Of a stretch of 24,158 nt of DNA, positions 7,478 through 15,134 are shown in pieces. The DNA is from AG41 sp036522815 (GTDB lineage Bacteria > Gemmatimonadota > Gemmatimonadetes > Gemmatimonadales > GWC2-71-9), in the NCBI GenBank assembly GCA_036522815.1, contig DATDFC010000067.1, forward strand, positions 1 through 24,158, given 5' to 3'. The position numbers were made by a program, and so were the translations under genes. Under the pieces are notes generated by a model. It had not been told where the DNA came from, made no database searches, and saw nothing but the letters and a program-made list of their open reading frames with translations. Position 1 is the first letter of the stretch; every line of letters starts with the position of its first letter.

Positions 7478-8428
7478 TTAGGCCGGGACGGAGGGCGTGT
7501 GCCTCCCCGACGGCAGCGCACCGGTCTCGAGCACGTGACGGTACATGCGCAGGTACTCCTCCGCCATCACCGTGTGCGTGAAGAACCGTTGGGCGTGCGC
7601 CCGGCAGGCCGCGGGGTCGCGCGTGTGGATCCGCTCGGCGGCCGCGATGATCTGTTCGAGCGTGTCGCACAATGCCCCGACCTCGGGGGTGATCAGCTCG
7701 GGCAGCGCCCCGCGCCGGGTGCCCAGCACGGGCGTGCCTGAGAGCAGCGCTTCGACGCTGACGAGGCCGAACGGCTCGTCCCATTGCGCCGGATTCCACA
7801 GGCAGCGCGCGCGCGCCAGCAGGGCGGCCTTGGTGGTGCCGTCCACCTCGCCCACGTATTGCACGGATCCCGTGAAGCTGGGCCGCCACCCGCCCGCCAC
7901 GATCAAGCGGTGCCCGCTGCGCTTCGCGGCCTCGACGGCCCAGTGATAACCCTTGGCGCTGTGCAGCTTGCCGAGGAACAGGTCGTACTGTGAGGGGCGC
8001 TTGGGAAAGCGGCGGAAGACGTAGTCGGCGGGATCGAGGCCGTTGTACACGAAGCAGTCGCTGTTGTGGCGGCGCGCGTGATCGTGGGAGAGAAAAATGC
8101 TGTTGGGGGACGGCGGCCCGCCTCCTTTCAGGTTGCCGTGCACCGTCTGGACCAGCAGCGGGGATCGGGGCGGGTGGCGCAGCGGGAAATGCACGTGGAC
8201 CAGGTCGGCGTCGCGCGGGATGTAGGGCGCGAGCGCGGCGCCGTCGCCGAACTTGCGGGGCGGCACCGCCACGACCGTCGCCTCCGGAACGCGCGTGCCG
8301 GCGGGCGCGAGCAGCGTGACGCGGGCCCCGAGCGCCGCGAGTCCGCGCACCAGTGCGAGGATCACGCGTTGCGGACCGCCGTAACCCTTCGCCGGCAGCG
8401 GCTGATGGGAGGCGACCGCGATGTGCAT
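7478..8428 (-). CDS. Glycosyltransferase family 4, copy A of a tandem pair
   Basis: 316 aa from ATG 8428. The N-terminal Rossmann half begins MHIAVASHQPLPAKGYGG. The C-terminal donor domain has LGKLHSAKGYHWAVEAAKR, AGGWRPS, and an intact EX7E motif E218-PFGLVSV-E226. Length is short for GT4 (typically about 350-400) but complete, since both halves and the terminal helix (EEYLRMYRHVLE) are present. It is first in a two-gene minus-strand unit with its paralogue, and divergent from the GT4 gene at 8458 across a 29-base gap holding overlapping promoters. No ribosome binding site is present; the -10 hexamer TATACT ends 9 bases before the ATG, so the mRNA may be nearly leaderless. The sugar specificity cannot be read from sequence. 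Confidence 0.85.
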   Translation of the reverse strand: MHIAVASHQPLPAKGYGGPQRVILALVRGLAALGARVTLLAPAGTRVPEATVVAVPPRKFGDGAALAPYIPRDADLVHVHFPLRHPPRSPLLVQTVHGNLKGGGPPSPNSIFLSHDHARRHNSDCFVYNGLDPADYVFRRFPKRPSQYDLFLGKLHSAKGYHWAVEAAKRSGHRLIVAGGWRPSFTGSVQYVGEVDGTTKAALLARARCLWNPAQWDEPFGLVSVEALLSGTPVLGTRRGALPELITPEVGALCDTLEQIIAAAERIHTRDPAACRAHAQRFFTHTVMAEEYLRMYRHVLETGALPSGRHTPSVPA

Positions 8429-8437
8429 GGGCGAAAT

Positions 8438-8457
8438 AGTATAACTAGCTTTGTCGC
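8438..8457. promoter_or_regulatory. Overlapping divergent -10 elements between two GT4 operons
   Basis: The A/T island at 8434-8452 stands out in GC-rich surroundings. Minus strand: TATACT at 8443-8438, ending 9 bases before ATG 8428. Plus strand: TAGCTT at 8446-8451, ending 6 bases before ATG 8458 (TATAAC at 8440-8445 is an alternative). Neither direction has a convincing -35 element or Shine-Dalgarno. Both genes would start at or within 3 bases of the predicted transcription start. Confidence 0.5.
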
Positions 8458-9552
8458 ATGCCAGGCCGGCCGCTCACCATCATGCAGCTGACCCATCAGG
8501 GCGGTGAGTCCGGCTCCACCGTGGCGATCGCGAACCTGAGCCGCCAGCTCGCCCGGCGCGGGCATCGCGTGCTCATCGGCTGTCGACCCGGCACGATGCT
8601 CGCGGGCCTCACGCGCGACGCCGGGCTCGAGCTCGTTCCTTTGGACTTCCGTCGACTCGGCCCCCTCGCCACCGCGCTCGGCGACGTGATGGCGCGCGAG
8701 CGCGTGGATGTGGCGAACAGCAACGCCACGCGCGACCGCCGCGCACTCACCTGGCTGCGGTGGCGCCGGCGACTGCCGCACGCCTTCGTCATCACACGCC
8801 ATACCATGCCCCTCACGCTGACGCCCGCGCTGATCGCCGTGGGGCTCTCGGCCGATCGTACCATCGCCGTCAGCCCCGCGGTGGCGCGTGCGCTGCGCCG
8901 CCGGCTTCACCCACGCGCCCGCCTCCGCATCGTGCCCAACGGCATCGACTGCGAGCGCGTCGACGCGCCGCCCTCCGCGGCGGACGTGGCCGCCGCGCGG
9001 GCCGCCCTCGGCGACCTCGCGGGGCGGCCGGTCGTGCTCGTGCTGGCACGGCGCAAGGACCAGCACGTCCTGCTCGAGGGCCTCGCGGCCTTGCAGCGGC
9101 CGGTCGTGGTCGCGTGTGTGGGCATCGAGGGTGATGCCGAGCTCCGCGCGATCGAGCGTCGCGTGCCGGCGCGGCATCGCGTCGTGTACGTGCCCTTCAC
9201 CGACCGGCCCCTCGCCTTCGCCCGTCTCGCGGACGTGTCCGCCTTGCCGTCGCGCATCGAGGGGCTGTCCATCGCGCTGCTCGAGACGATGGCGCTGGGA
9301 CTGCCCGCCGTCGCGTCGCGTGCCGGAGGCAACCCGGACGTCATCACGTCGGGAGAGACCGGCGTGCTGGTGCCGCCCCTCGATCCCCCGGCCTGGGGCG
9401 GCGCGCTCGAGCGGGTGCTCGGCGATCGGGAGTTCGCGCAGCGCATCGCGCGGGCGGGCCGAGACCTCGTGCGGCGCGAGTTCACGCTGGAGCGGACCGC
9501 CGAGCGGACGGAAGCGGTGTATCGCGAGGCATTGGAGCGACGGCGCGGTTGA
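8458..9552 (+). CDS. Glycosyltransferase family 4
   Basis: 364 aa, usual GT4 length. The N-terminal half starts TIMQLTHQGGESGSTVAIAN, with the glycine-rich loop of GT4 enzymes, and contains VDVANSNATRDRRAL. The linker and donor half carry AVSPAVARAL, VPNGIDCERVD, an EX7E motif E268-GLSIALL-E276 in PSRIEGLSIALLE, then GLPAVASRAGG and SGETGVLVPP. All catalytic landmarks are present. ATG 8458 is chosen because a TAGCTT hexamer sits 6 bases upstream; an internal ATG at 8482 would cut the first strand. The stop overlaps the TTG start of the next gene (TTGA), so the two are coupled. It is likely an additional sugar transferase of the glycan cluster. The donor is unknown; retaining stereochemistry is expected for the family. 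Confidence 0.88.
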   Translation: MPGRPLTIMQLTHQGGESGSTVAIANLSRQLARRGHRVLIGCRPGTMLAGLTRDAGLELVPLDFRRLGPLATALGDVMARERVDVANSNATRDRRALTWLRWRRRLPHAFVITRHTMPLTLTPALIAVGLSADRTIAVSPAVARALRRRLHPRARLRIVPNGIDCERVDAPPSAADVAAARAALGDLAGRPVVLVLARRKDQHVLLEGLAALQRPVVVACVGIEGDAELRAIERRVPARHRVVYVPFTDRPLAFARLADVSALPSRIEGLSIALLETMALGLPAVASRAGGNPDVITSGETGVLVPPLDPPAWGGALERVLGDREFAQRIARAGRDLVRREFTLERTAERTEAVYREALERRRG

Positions 9553-10730
9553 GCCCCACGCTCCTCCTCGCCCTCAACTTCCCGCCGTTCGGGGGCGGCA
9601 TCGCCCGCATGATGGGCGAGGTCGCGCTCCGCTACCCGGAGCACGGTCTCGTGGTCTCCACGGGAACCTGGCCGGGCAGCGAGGCGAGCGACGCGCGCTT
9701 CCGCCAGACCATCGATCGCGTGGCCGTGGGCGCGAAGCGGCTGCGCACCTTGAACGGGCTCATCCGTTGGTCCCGCCGCGCCGACAGACTGGCGCGCCGC
9801 ACCGCGCCGGGCTTCGCGTGGTGCGACGAGGTCAAGCCCGCGGGATACGCGGCCGCCTGGCTGAACGCCCGTCACGCGGTGCCGTTCGGAGTGGTCGCGC
9901 ACGGGGCCGATCTCCTGCTGCTCGAGGCCAAGATGCGGCGCTCGGTCTTGAAGCGCTGGACGGCGCAGCGGATCCTCGCCCGTTGCGCCGTGATGGTCGC
10001 CAACAGTCGCTGGACCGCGGATCTGGCCCGCGCGGTCCTCACGTCGCTCGGCTGCCACGCTCTCGCCGCCGACGTCCGCGTCGTGCATCTCGGCACCACG
10101 CCGTCCCGGTTCCGCCCCGGTATCGACGCCACGCCGGTGCGGCGCACCTACGGGCTCGACGGCGGCCCGTGGCTGCTCACGGTCGCCCGGCTCGACTTCC
10201 ACAAGGGTATCGACACGGTCATCCGGGCGCTCCCCGCGATCCGGGCGGCGGTTCCCGGCACGCGCTACGCCGTCGCCGGAGTCGGGAGCCGGCGCGACGC
10301 GCTCGCCGCGCTCGTGGCGGAGCTCGGCCTGGCCGATGCGGTGCGCCTGCTCGGCTTCGTTCCCGACGAAGATCTGCCGGCGCTGTACAGCGCGGCCGAC
10401 GTGTTCGTGCTGGCGTCCGGGCGCCACGGCCTGCTGGTGGAAGGATTCGGGATCTCGTGTGTGGAGGCGGCCGCGTGCGGGCTCCCGGTGATCGGCAGCC
10501 GCTCCGGCGGTATTCCCGAGGCCGTGCGCGACGGTGAGACCGGGTTGCTCGTCGACCCGGACGACCCGTCCGCCGTGGCGGGGGCGGCCGTGCGGCTGCT
10601 CGAGGACGAGGCGCTGCGGCGCCGCCTGGGCGCCGCGGGACGTGAGGCCGTGGAGCGCTACTACAACTGGGACCGCGTCACGGCCGACCTGATCCGGATC
10701 GACCGGGAATTCCGCCGGTCGCGAGCCTAG
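9549..10730 (+). CDS. Glycosyltransferase family 4, first of a second tandem pair
   Basis: 393 aa from TTG 9549, overlapping the previous stop as TTGA. The N-terminus reads SPTLLLALNFPPFGGGIARM, a GT-B first strand plus glycine loop. Then come EVKPAGYAAAW, VVAHGADLL and MVANSRWTADLA, giving way to the donor domain with VHLGTTPSRFRPG, LTVARLDFHKGIDTVI and LGFVPDEDLPALY. The EX7E motif is E298-GFGISCV-E306, followed by ETGLLVDPDDP. It most resembles PimB/MshA-like GT4 mannosyl- or hexosyltransferases acting on lipid or lipid-linked acceptors; exact chemistry is not inferable. It shares full-length block similarity with the next gene, so the two arose by tandem duplication. Its TAG stop forms the first three bases of the -10 hexamer predicted for that next gene. 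Confidence 0.88.
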   Translation: MSPTLLLALNFPPFGGGIARMMGEVALRYPEHGLVVSTGTWPGSEASDARFRQTIDRVAVGAKRLRTLNGLIRWSRRADRLARRTAPGFAWCDEVKPAGYAAAWLNARHAVPFGVVAHGADLLLLEAKMRRSVLKRWTAQRILARCAVMVANSRWTADLARAVLTSLGCHALAADVRVVHLGTTPSRFRPGIDATPVRRTYGLDGGPWLLTVARLDFHKGIDTVIRALPAIRAAVPGTRYAVAGVGSRRDALAALVAELGLADAVRLLGFVPDEDLPALYSAADVFVLASGRHGLLVEGFGISCVEAAACGLPVIGSRSGGIPEAVRDGETGLLVDPDDPSAVAGAAVRLLEDEALRRRLGAAGREAVERYYNWDRVTADLIRIDREFRRSRA

Positions 10731-10740
10731 ATTAATCGTG
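10728..10740 (+). promoter_or_regulatory. -10 hexamer TAGATT overlapping a stop codon, predicted leaderless start
   Basis: TAGATT at 10728-10733 contains the TAG stop of the upstream gene and ends 7 bases before ATG 10741. No -35 match is seen at the usual distance, and there is no Shine-Dalgarno, so the gene could use this internal promoter in addition to read-through. Confidence 0.35.
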
Positions 10741-11925
10741 ATGACCACGTTGCTCCTGGCGCAGGACTTCCCCCCGAGAGGCGGCGGCATCGCCCGATTG
10801 CACGGCGAGCTGGCCAAGCGGTTCCCCCGGGGTGATCTCATCGTCTCCACTCCCGCCGATCCCGACGCGTCCGAGGTGGACAGCGGTCTTCCGGCCATCG
10901 TGGACCGACTTCCCATGGGCGTGCGCCGCACCAAGACGCTGCCGGCGGTCTTGTTCTGGTCCCGCCGCGCGGCGAGCCTCGCGCGCCAGCATCGCGTGGC
11001 CTTCGTGCATTGCGGCAACGTGAAGCCGGCGGGGTATCCCGCCCGCTGGGTTCACGAACGCCTGCACATCCCCTACGGAATTTTTTTTCACGGCGCCGAT
11101 CTGCTCAGCGAGCAGCACAAGATTCGGCACTCGCGCCTCAAACGCCGCACGGCCCGCGTCATTTTCGGGGGAGCGGCGGTCCTGATGACCAACAGCGCCT
11201 GGACCCGCGACCTCGCGCTCTCGCTGCTCGGCGATCTGGGCCTCGACGGGCACGGCCGGCGGCTCCGCGTCGTGCACCTGGGCACGGACCCGACGTATTT
11301 CCGTCCGGGCATCGATGTGAGCGCGCTGCGTGACCGGTTCGACCTGCCCGACGGCGGCGCGCGCTGGCTCGTGACGGTCGCCCGCCTGGAGAAGCACAAA
11401 GGCATGGACACCGTGATCGAGGCGCTCCCGGCCATCCTGGCGCAAGCGCCGGACGTGCGCTACGCGGTCGCGGGGACCGGTCCCGATCGCGAGCGGCTGG
11501 AGAAGCGGGCGCAGCAGCTCCGCCTCGGCGACCGCGTGCGCTTCCTGGGCGGCGTCGGCGATCAGGACCTGCCGGCGTTGTACAACCTCGCGTCGGTATA
11601 CGTCGGTGCCTCGCGCCGCGCGGAGCGACTGGGCGTGGAGGGCTTCGGCATCTCGCTCGTGGAGGCGTCCGCGTGCGGGCTGCCGGTGGTAGCCGGTAAC
11701 TCGGGCGGGGTGCCGGACGCCGTGCGCGACGGCGAGACGGGCGTGCTCGTGCCGCCCGAGGAGCCCGCGGCCATCGCCGACGCCATCTGCCGCCTGCTCG
11801 CGGACCCCGCGGCGGCCAGGCGCATGGGACAAAACGGCCGCCGCGCGGTGGAGACCTACTTCAACTGGGACCGCGTGGTGCGCGATCTCCGCGACATCGA
11901 ATCCCAGGCCGTGTCCGGCGCTTGA
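10741..11925 (+). CDS. Glycosyltransferase family 4, second of a tandem pair, with a T8 tract
   Basis: 394 aa from ATG 10741 (a GTG three bases earlier is in frame). It parallels the preceding protein block by block: LLLAQDFPPRGGGIARL, NVKPAGYPARW, FHGADLL, MTNSAWTRDLAL, VHLGTDPTYFRPG, VTVARLEKHKGMDTVI, EX7E E300-GFGISLV-E308, and a C-terminal FNWDRVVRDL matching YNWDRVTADL. An A-rich/T-rich run (AATTTTTTTTC, T8 at 11081-11088) encodes Ile-Phe-Phe at residues 114-116, where the paralogue has Val-Val-Ala. One extra T would end translation at 11331-11333 after about 197 residues. The stop overlaps the TTG start of the next gene (TTGA). It likely works in the same glycan pathway with a related but distinct donor or acceptor. 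Confidence 0.88.
   Translation: MTTLLLAQDFPPRGGGIARLHGELAKRFPRGDLIVSTPADPDASEVDSGLPAIVDRLPMGVRRTKTLPAVLFWSRRAASLARQHRVAFVHCGNVKPAGYPARWVHERLHIPYGIFFHGADLLSEQHKIRHSRLKRRTARVIFGGAAVLMTNSAWTRDLALSLLGDLGLDGHGRRLRVVHLGTDPTYFRPGIDVSALRDRFDLPDGGARWLVTVARLEKHKGMDTVIEALPAILAQAPDVRYAVAGTGPDRERLEKRAQQLRLGDRVRFLGGVGDQDLPALYNLASVYVGASRRAERLGVEGFGISLVEASACGLPVVAGNSGGVPDAVRDGETGVLVPPEEPAAIADAICRLLADPAAARRMGQNGRRAVETYFNWDRVVRDLRDIESQAVSGA
11081..11088 (+). repeat. T8 homopolymer in a glycosyltransferase gene
   Basis: Eight T bases preceded by AA, in a gene that is otherwise about 70% GC. The tract is a possible replication or transcriptional slippage site; see the corresponding finding. Confidence 0.6.
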
Positions 11926-12899
11926 CGCCCGGTCCCATAGACGACATCCGCTGGTTCGCCCCGAACAGGTTTTGCACGCTGGTGGTGCCGCGGCTGCGGG
12001 AGCGCGGACTCGCGATCACCCTCGATGGCGACCGGCCGGCGCGGCTCGCCATCGCCATGGACGCGCAGGTGGCGGCGGCGGCGTTCGCGTACGCCGCGCG
12101 CGTGCGCTGCCCGCTGATTCATTATGTGTGGGATCTGCCGCCCTGGCGGTTAGGGCGAGGCCGGCACGACTGGGTGTGGCACGTGTTCGGACGCTATCTG
12201 CAGGTGCCGCGTCTGGGACGGCGCTACGCGGAACGGCCGCGGTACTACAGCCGCCTGCGCTTCGTGGCGACGCACGCCCGGGAGGTGTGGGTGCCGAGCG
12301 CGCACACCGCCACGAGCGTGCAGGAGCGCTGGCGCGTGGTCTGCCGGCGGGTGCCGTTCTGCTTCGATTCGGACCGGTTCACGCCCGCGTCGGCCGCGCG
12401 TCCGCGTGGTCTGCTCAGCGTGTCCCGTCTCACCGCGCACAAGGACCATGCGGCCGTCATTCGCGCCGCGGCGCGGTTCGAGCCGAAGCTGCCGGTGCGG
12501 ATCGTGGGCAGCGGCCCGGAGCGCCCCGCGCTCGAGCGCCTGGCGGCGGAGCTCGGCGTGGCGTGCGTCATCGACGCCGCGCTCACGGAGGATGAGATGG
12601 TCACCGCCTACCGCGGCGCCGAGGTCGTGGTCTGCCCCAGTCGGTTCGAAGGCTTCGGGCTCACGCCGATGGAAGCGATCGCGTGTGGCAGACCGGTGGT
12701 CGTGTCCGACATTCCGCCGCACCGAGAGTTTCTCGGAACGGCACCCCGCTTTTTCGCGGTGGGCGACGACGACGGTCTGGCCGCGGCCATCGCCGCGGCG
12801 CGCTCCGGCTCCCCACCGTCCGGCGAGGTGTTGCGGCCGCTACGCATCGAGGCGGCGGTGGAGCGCTTCGGCGCCGGGCTCGCGCCGTATCTCGGCTAG
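11922..12899 (+). CDS. Glycosyltransferase family 4
   Basis: 325 aa from TTG 11922, overlapping the previous stop as TTGA. The N-terminal half is unusually short and tryptophan/arginine-rich (YVWDLPPWRLGRGRHDWVW) and has no obvious glycine loop, so the acceptor-binding half is diverged. The C-terminal half is a normal GT4 donor domain: LLSVSRLTAHKDHAAVI, VGSGPERPALERLA, CPSRFEGFGLTPME with EX7E E243-GFGLTPM-E251, and CGRPVVVSDIPPHREFL. The last gene of the plus-strand GT4 run, it converges on the GT87 gene with a 9-base gap and no visible terminator. Its function is presumably transfer of a terminal or branching sugar. Donor unknown. Confidence 0.85.
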   Translation: MTPGPIDDIRWFAPNRFCTLVVPRLRERGLAITLDGDRPARLAIAMDAQVAAAAFAYAARVRCPLIHYVWDLPPWRLGRGRHDWVWHVFGRYLQVPRLGRRYAERPRYYSRLRFVATHAREVWVPSAHTATSVQERWRVVCRRVPFCFDSDRFTPASAARPRGLLSVSRLTAHKDHAAVIRAAARFEPKLPVRIVGSGPERPALERLAAELGVACVIDAALTEDEMVTAYRGAEVVVCPSRFEGFGLTPMEAIACGRPVVVSDIPPHREFLGTAPRFFAVGDDDGLAAAIAAARSGSPPSGEVLRPLRIEAAVERFGAGLAPYLG

Positions 12900-12908
12900 C
12901 CACGAGCG

Positions 12909-14018
12909 TCACGCGGGCATCGGCTCGATGGCGCGGGCCGGCTCGGGGCCGGGCAGGAGCAGCAGGACGAGCAGCAGCACCGCACCCCACGCATAGATGC
13001 CCGTCTCGTGGAGCGCCTGGCGCCACCCGTATGCGCCGAGCGTGAGGAACCCCGAGGTGAGTACGCCGGCCACGCCGAGCGCGCCGTACCAGACGATGCG
13101 GTCGGCCGCCGGCGGCGGACGGGTCAGCAGCACTCCCCACGCCGGGTACGCGAGCATGTAATAGTGGGTGTGGGCCACGGGCGACAGGAACACGGCGACG
13201 AGCATCAAGGTGCTGAGCGCGGCGCCGGGCTGCTCGCGGCGCCGTGCCACCACCAGCAGCGCCAGGGCGAGCGTGGCCAGCTCGAGAGCGGTCTGCCAGG
13301 GCAGCGGCACACCCGCGCGAAACAGCAGCGCCGGCAGCGACTGGCTGCGACCGTGCATCTGGGGGACGGCCGCGGCGCTCATCTCGGACCAGCGCCGCAG
13401 CGTGGCGAGTCCCTCGACGGGACCCGAGGGCAGCGCCGCCGCCACCACGGTGGCGGAGAGCGCGACCGCGACGCCCAGCACCACGCCACGCCACTGGCGA
13501 CGGTAGGCGAGATAGGCGAACAGCAGCCCGGGGAACACCTTGAGCGCCGACATCACGCCGATCCAGACGCCGGCGCGCACTTCGCGTCCGGCCGAGAGAT
13601 CGTCCGCCGCGAGCATGAGGAGCGCCAGCAGCACGGCGTTGAGATTCAGGTACTCGAAGTTGGTTTGGAGGGGCACCGCGACGGCCGCGAGGGCGAGCCA
13701 GGCGGCCCCACCGAATCGATAACGCGCCCGCGCGACCGCGAACGCCAGGCAAGCCACGTTGGCGAGTGCGAAGCTTCCCTTGGCGAGCGGCACGCTCGCG
13801 TGCGCGAGCCATGCGAACGGCACGAGCGCGAGCAGCGGGAGCGGCGGCCACCAGGCGCCGAACGGCGGCGGGGCGGTGTACACCGGCCGATGCGCCAACA
13901 GCAGCTCGACCTGCTGGAGATGAATGTCGAAGTCGGATCCCTTGTGCAGGCTGATGGGGATGACGGCGGCCGCGTACAACGCGGCGAGGGTGAGGGGGCC
14001 CCAGGTAGTGCGGCGCAC
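12909..14018 (-). CDS. GT87 / DUF2029-type polytopic membrane glycosyltransferase
   Basis: 369 aa from GTG 14018. It is strongly hydrophobic, with roughly eight to ten predicted membrane helices (for example LTLAALYAAAVIPISL, WPPLPLLALVPFAWL, LVLLLLPGPEP at the C-terminus). The first extracytoplasmic loop has HKGSDFDIHLQQ, whose acidic residues sit where GT-C enzymes keep catalytic Asp. Family members, such as mycobacterial PimE, use polyprenyl-phosphate sugars to add residues to a lipid glycan on the outer face of the inner membrane. ALKVFPGLLFAYLAYRRQWRG is a typical DUF2029 segment. The gene lies 21 bases behind the patatin-ferredoxin gene and is probably co-transcribed. Together with the cytoplasmic GT4 enzymes it would complete a glycan after export; that pathway placement is inferred. 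Confidence 0.75.
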   Translation of the reverse strand: MRRTTWGPLTLAALYAAAVIPISLHKGSDFDIHLQQVELLLAHRPVYTAPPPFGAWWPPLPLLALVPFAWLAHASVPLAKGSFALANVACLAFAVARARYRFGGAAWLALAAVAVPLQTNFEYLNLNAVLLALLMLAADDLSAGREVRAGVWIGVMSALKVFPGLLFAYLAYRRQWRGVVLGVAVALSATVVAAALPSGPVEGLATLRRWSEMSAAAVPQMHGRSQSLPALLFRAGVPLPWQTALELATLALALLVVARRREQPGAALSTLMLVAVFLSPVAHTHYYMLAYPAWGVLLTRPPPAADRIVWYGALGVAGVLTSGFLTLGAYGWRQALHETGIYAWGAVLLLVLLLLPGPEPARAIEPMPA

Positions 14019-14039
14019 GGCGGTGACGCCCGAGTACCG

Positions 14040-15122
14040 CTAACCCGCCGCGTCGGCCGCCTTGGGCGCGGCGGCGGGGCGCGCACTGATGGCGTACGTG
14101 GGGCAATGCCGGATGAACTCGCCGTCGATGGGCGACCAGTCCTGCTCGGGCCGCGTGACGACTGCCTTGCCTTGCGCGTCCAGCACGAACATCCCCGGCG
14201 GTGCCTGCACCAGGCACGCCCCGCACCCGATGCACCGCTCCCGCTGCACCCGGATGGTCACGGCACGGCGTGGATACACGCCCGAGTCGCCGGGGGCCGG
14301 CCACTCGGCCGGTCGGTCGAGCCCGGCCACGGTGGCGCGGTAGCCTTCCTCGACGATCTCACGCAGGTGGTCGAAGTCGAAGGCGGAGATGTGCTCCACG
14401 CGCGGGTGGATGTAATAGATCGGCGGCGTGGTCCACTCGCGCATGCGCAGCTCGAGCAGCGATTGCATCGCGATCTCGGTGGCGCGCGCGAACACCGCGG
14501 AGAAGCCCTCTTCCTGCGTGTCGGCGCGAAACGCGTTCGACGCGGACACGTCGACCGCGAGGATCACGTCGGCGCCAAGGATGCGCGCCGTGCCCACGGG
14601 CAGGTTGTCCACGGTGGCGCCGTCCACGTAGAAGCGTCCCCGGATCTCGCGCGGCGGCAAGAAGCCGGGGATGGCGCACGACGCGAACACGGCGTCTTTC
14701 ACCGGCACCTCGTCCAGTCCCTCGAGCCCCCAGAACACCTGCATCCCCGAGTTCACGTCCACGGTGTTCACGATGAGCGAATGGTGGAGGTCTTGGAAGG
14801 TGGCGTTGTCGACGAGGCGGTGGATCAGCAGGTCGAGGGGCTCACGGCGGAACAGGGCGGGGGAGCGCATTCGCTTGAAGGCCATGTCCGCGTGGGCGAC
14901 CACGAACACGTCTTTGCGGCGCAGCTTGATCGCCACGTCGCGCAGCTCGGCGATGCTCCTTCCGGCGGACCACGCGGCGCCCACGAGCGCGCCCACGCTC
15001 GAGCCGACGATCTGCGCCGGCACGAGACCGCGCTCGGTGAGCGCCTGCAGCACGCCGATATGGGCGACGCCCTTCATGCCGCCGCCGCCCAACACGAGGG
15101 TGAATCGCGTTTGGCTGTTCAC
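14040..15122 (-). CDS. Patatin-like phospholipase fused to a C-terminal 4Fe-4S ferredoxin module
   Basis: 360 aa from GTG 15122. Residues 1-270 form a bacterial patatin/RssA-type serine hydrolase: oxyanion loop LVLGGGGMKG (12-18), nucleophile elbow GSSVG with S42, and catalytic dyad Asp in VDGATVDNLP (D167). Residues about 290-345 form a single-cluster ferredoxin: C297-IG-C300-GA-C303, then C340-P, the CxxCxxC...CP pattern of monocluster ferredoxins. A short Ala/Pro-rich tail follows. A frame extends upstream to 15284 but would overlap the divergent permease gene, while GTG 15122 sits directly before the conserved strand. Patatin proteins hydrolyse acyl esters of phospholipids; an attached redox module is unexpected. 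No signal peptide, so it is cytoplasmic or peripheral to the membrane. Followed by the GT87 gene. Confidence 0.85.
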   Translation of the reverse strand: MNSQTRFTLVLGGGGMKGVAHIGVLQALTERGLVPAQIVGSSVGALVGAAWSAGRSIAELRDVAIKLRRKDVFVVAHADMAFKRMRSPALFRREPLDLLIHRLVDNATFQDLHHSLIVNTVDVNSGMQVFWGLEGLDEVPVKDAVFASCAIPGFLPPREIRGRFYVDGATVDNLPVGTARILGADVILAVDVSASNAFRADTQEEGFSAVFARATEIAMQSLLELRMREWTTPPIYYIHPRVEHISAFDFDHLREIVEEGYRATVAGLDRPAEWPAPGDSGVYPRRAVTIRVQRERCIGCGACLVQAPPGMFVLDAQGKAVVTRPEQDWSPIDGEFIRHCPTYAISARPAAAPKAADAAG

Positions 15123-15134
15123 GTGACCCGCCGC

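Noticed and set aside
6513..8428. Genomic island ends or insertion sequence around the minus-strand GT4 pair
   Set aside because: No transposase, integrase, tRNA or terminal inverted repeats were found; the orientation change alone is not evidence of insertion.
12899..12910. Possible terminator between the convergent GT4 and GT87 genes
   Set aside because: The gap is only 9 bases and no stem with a T-run is visible.
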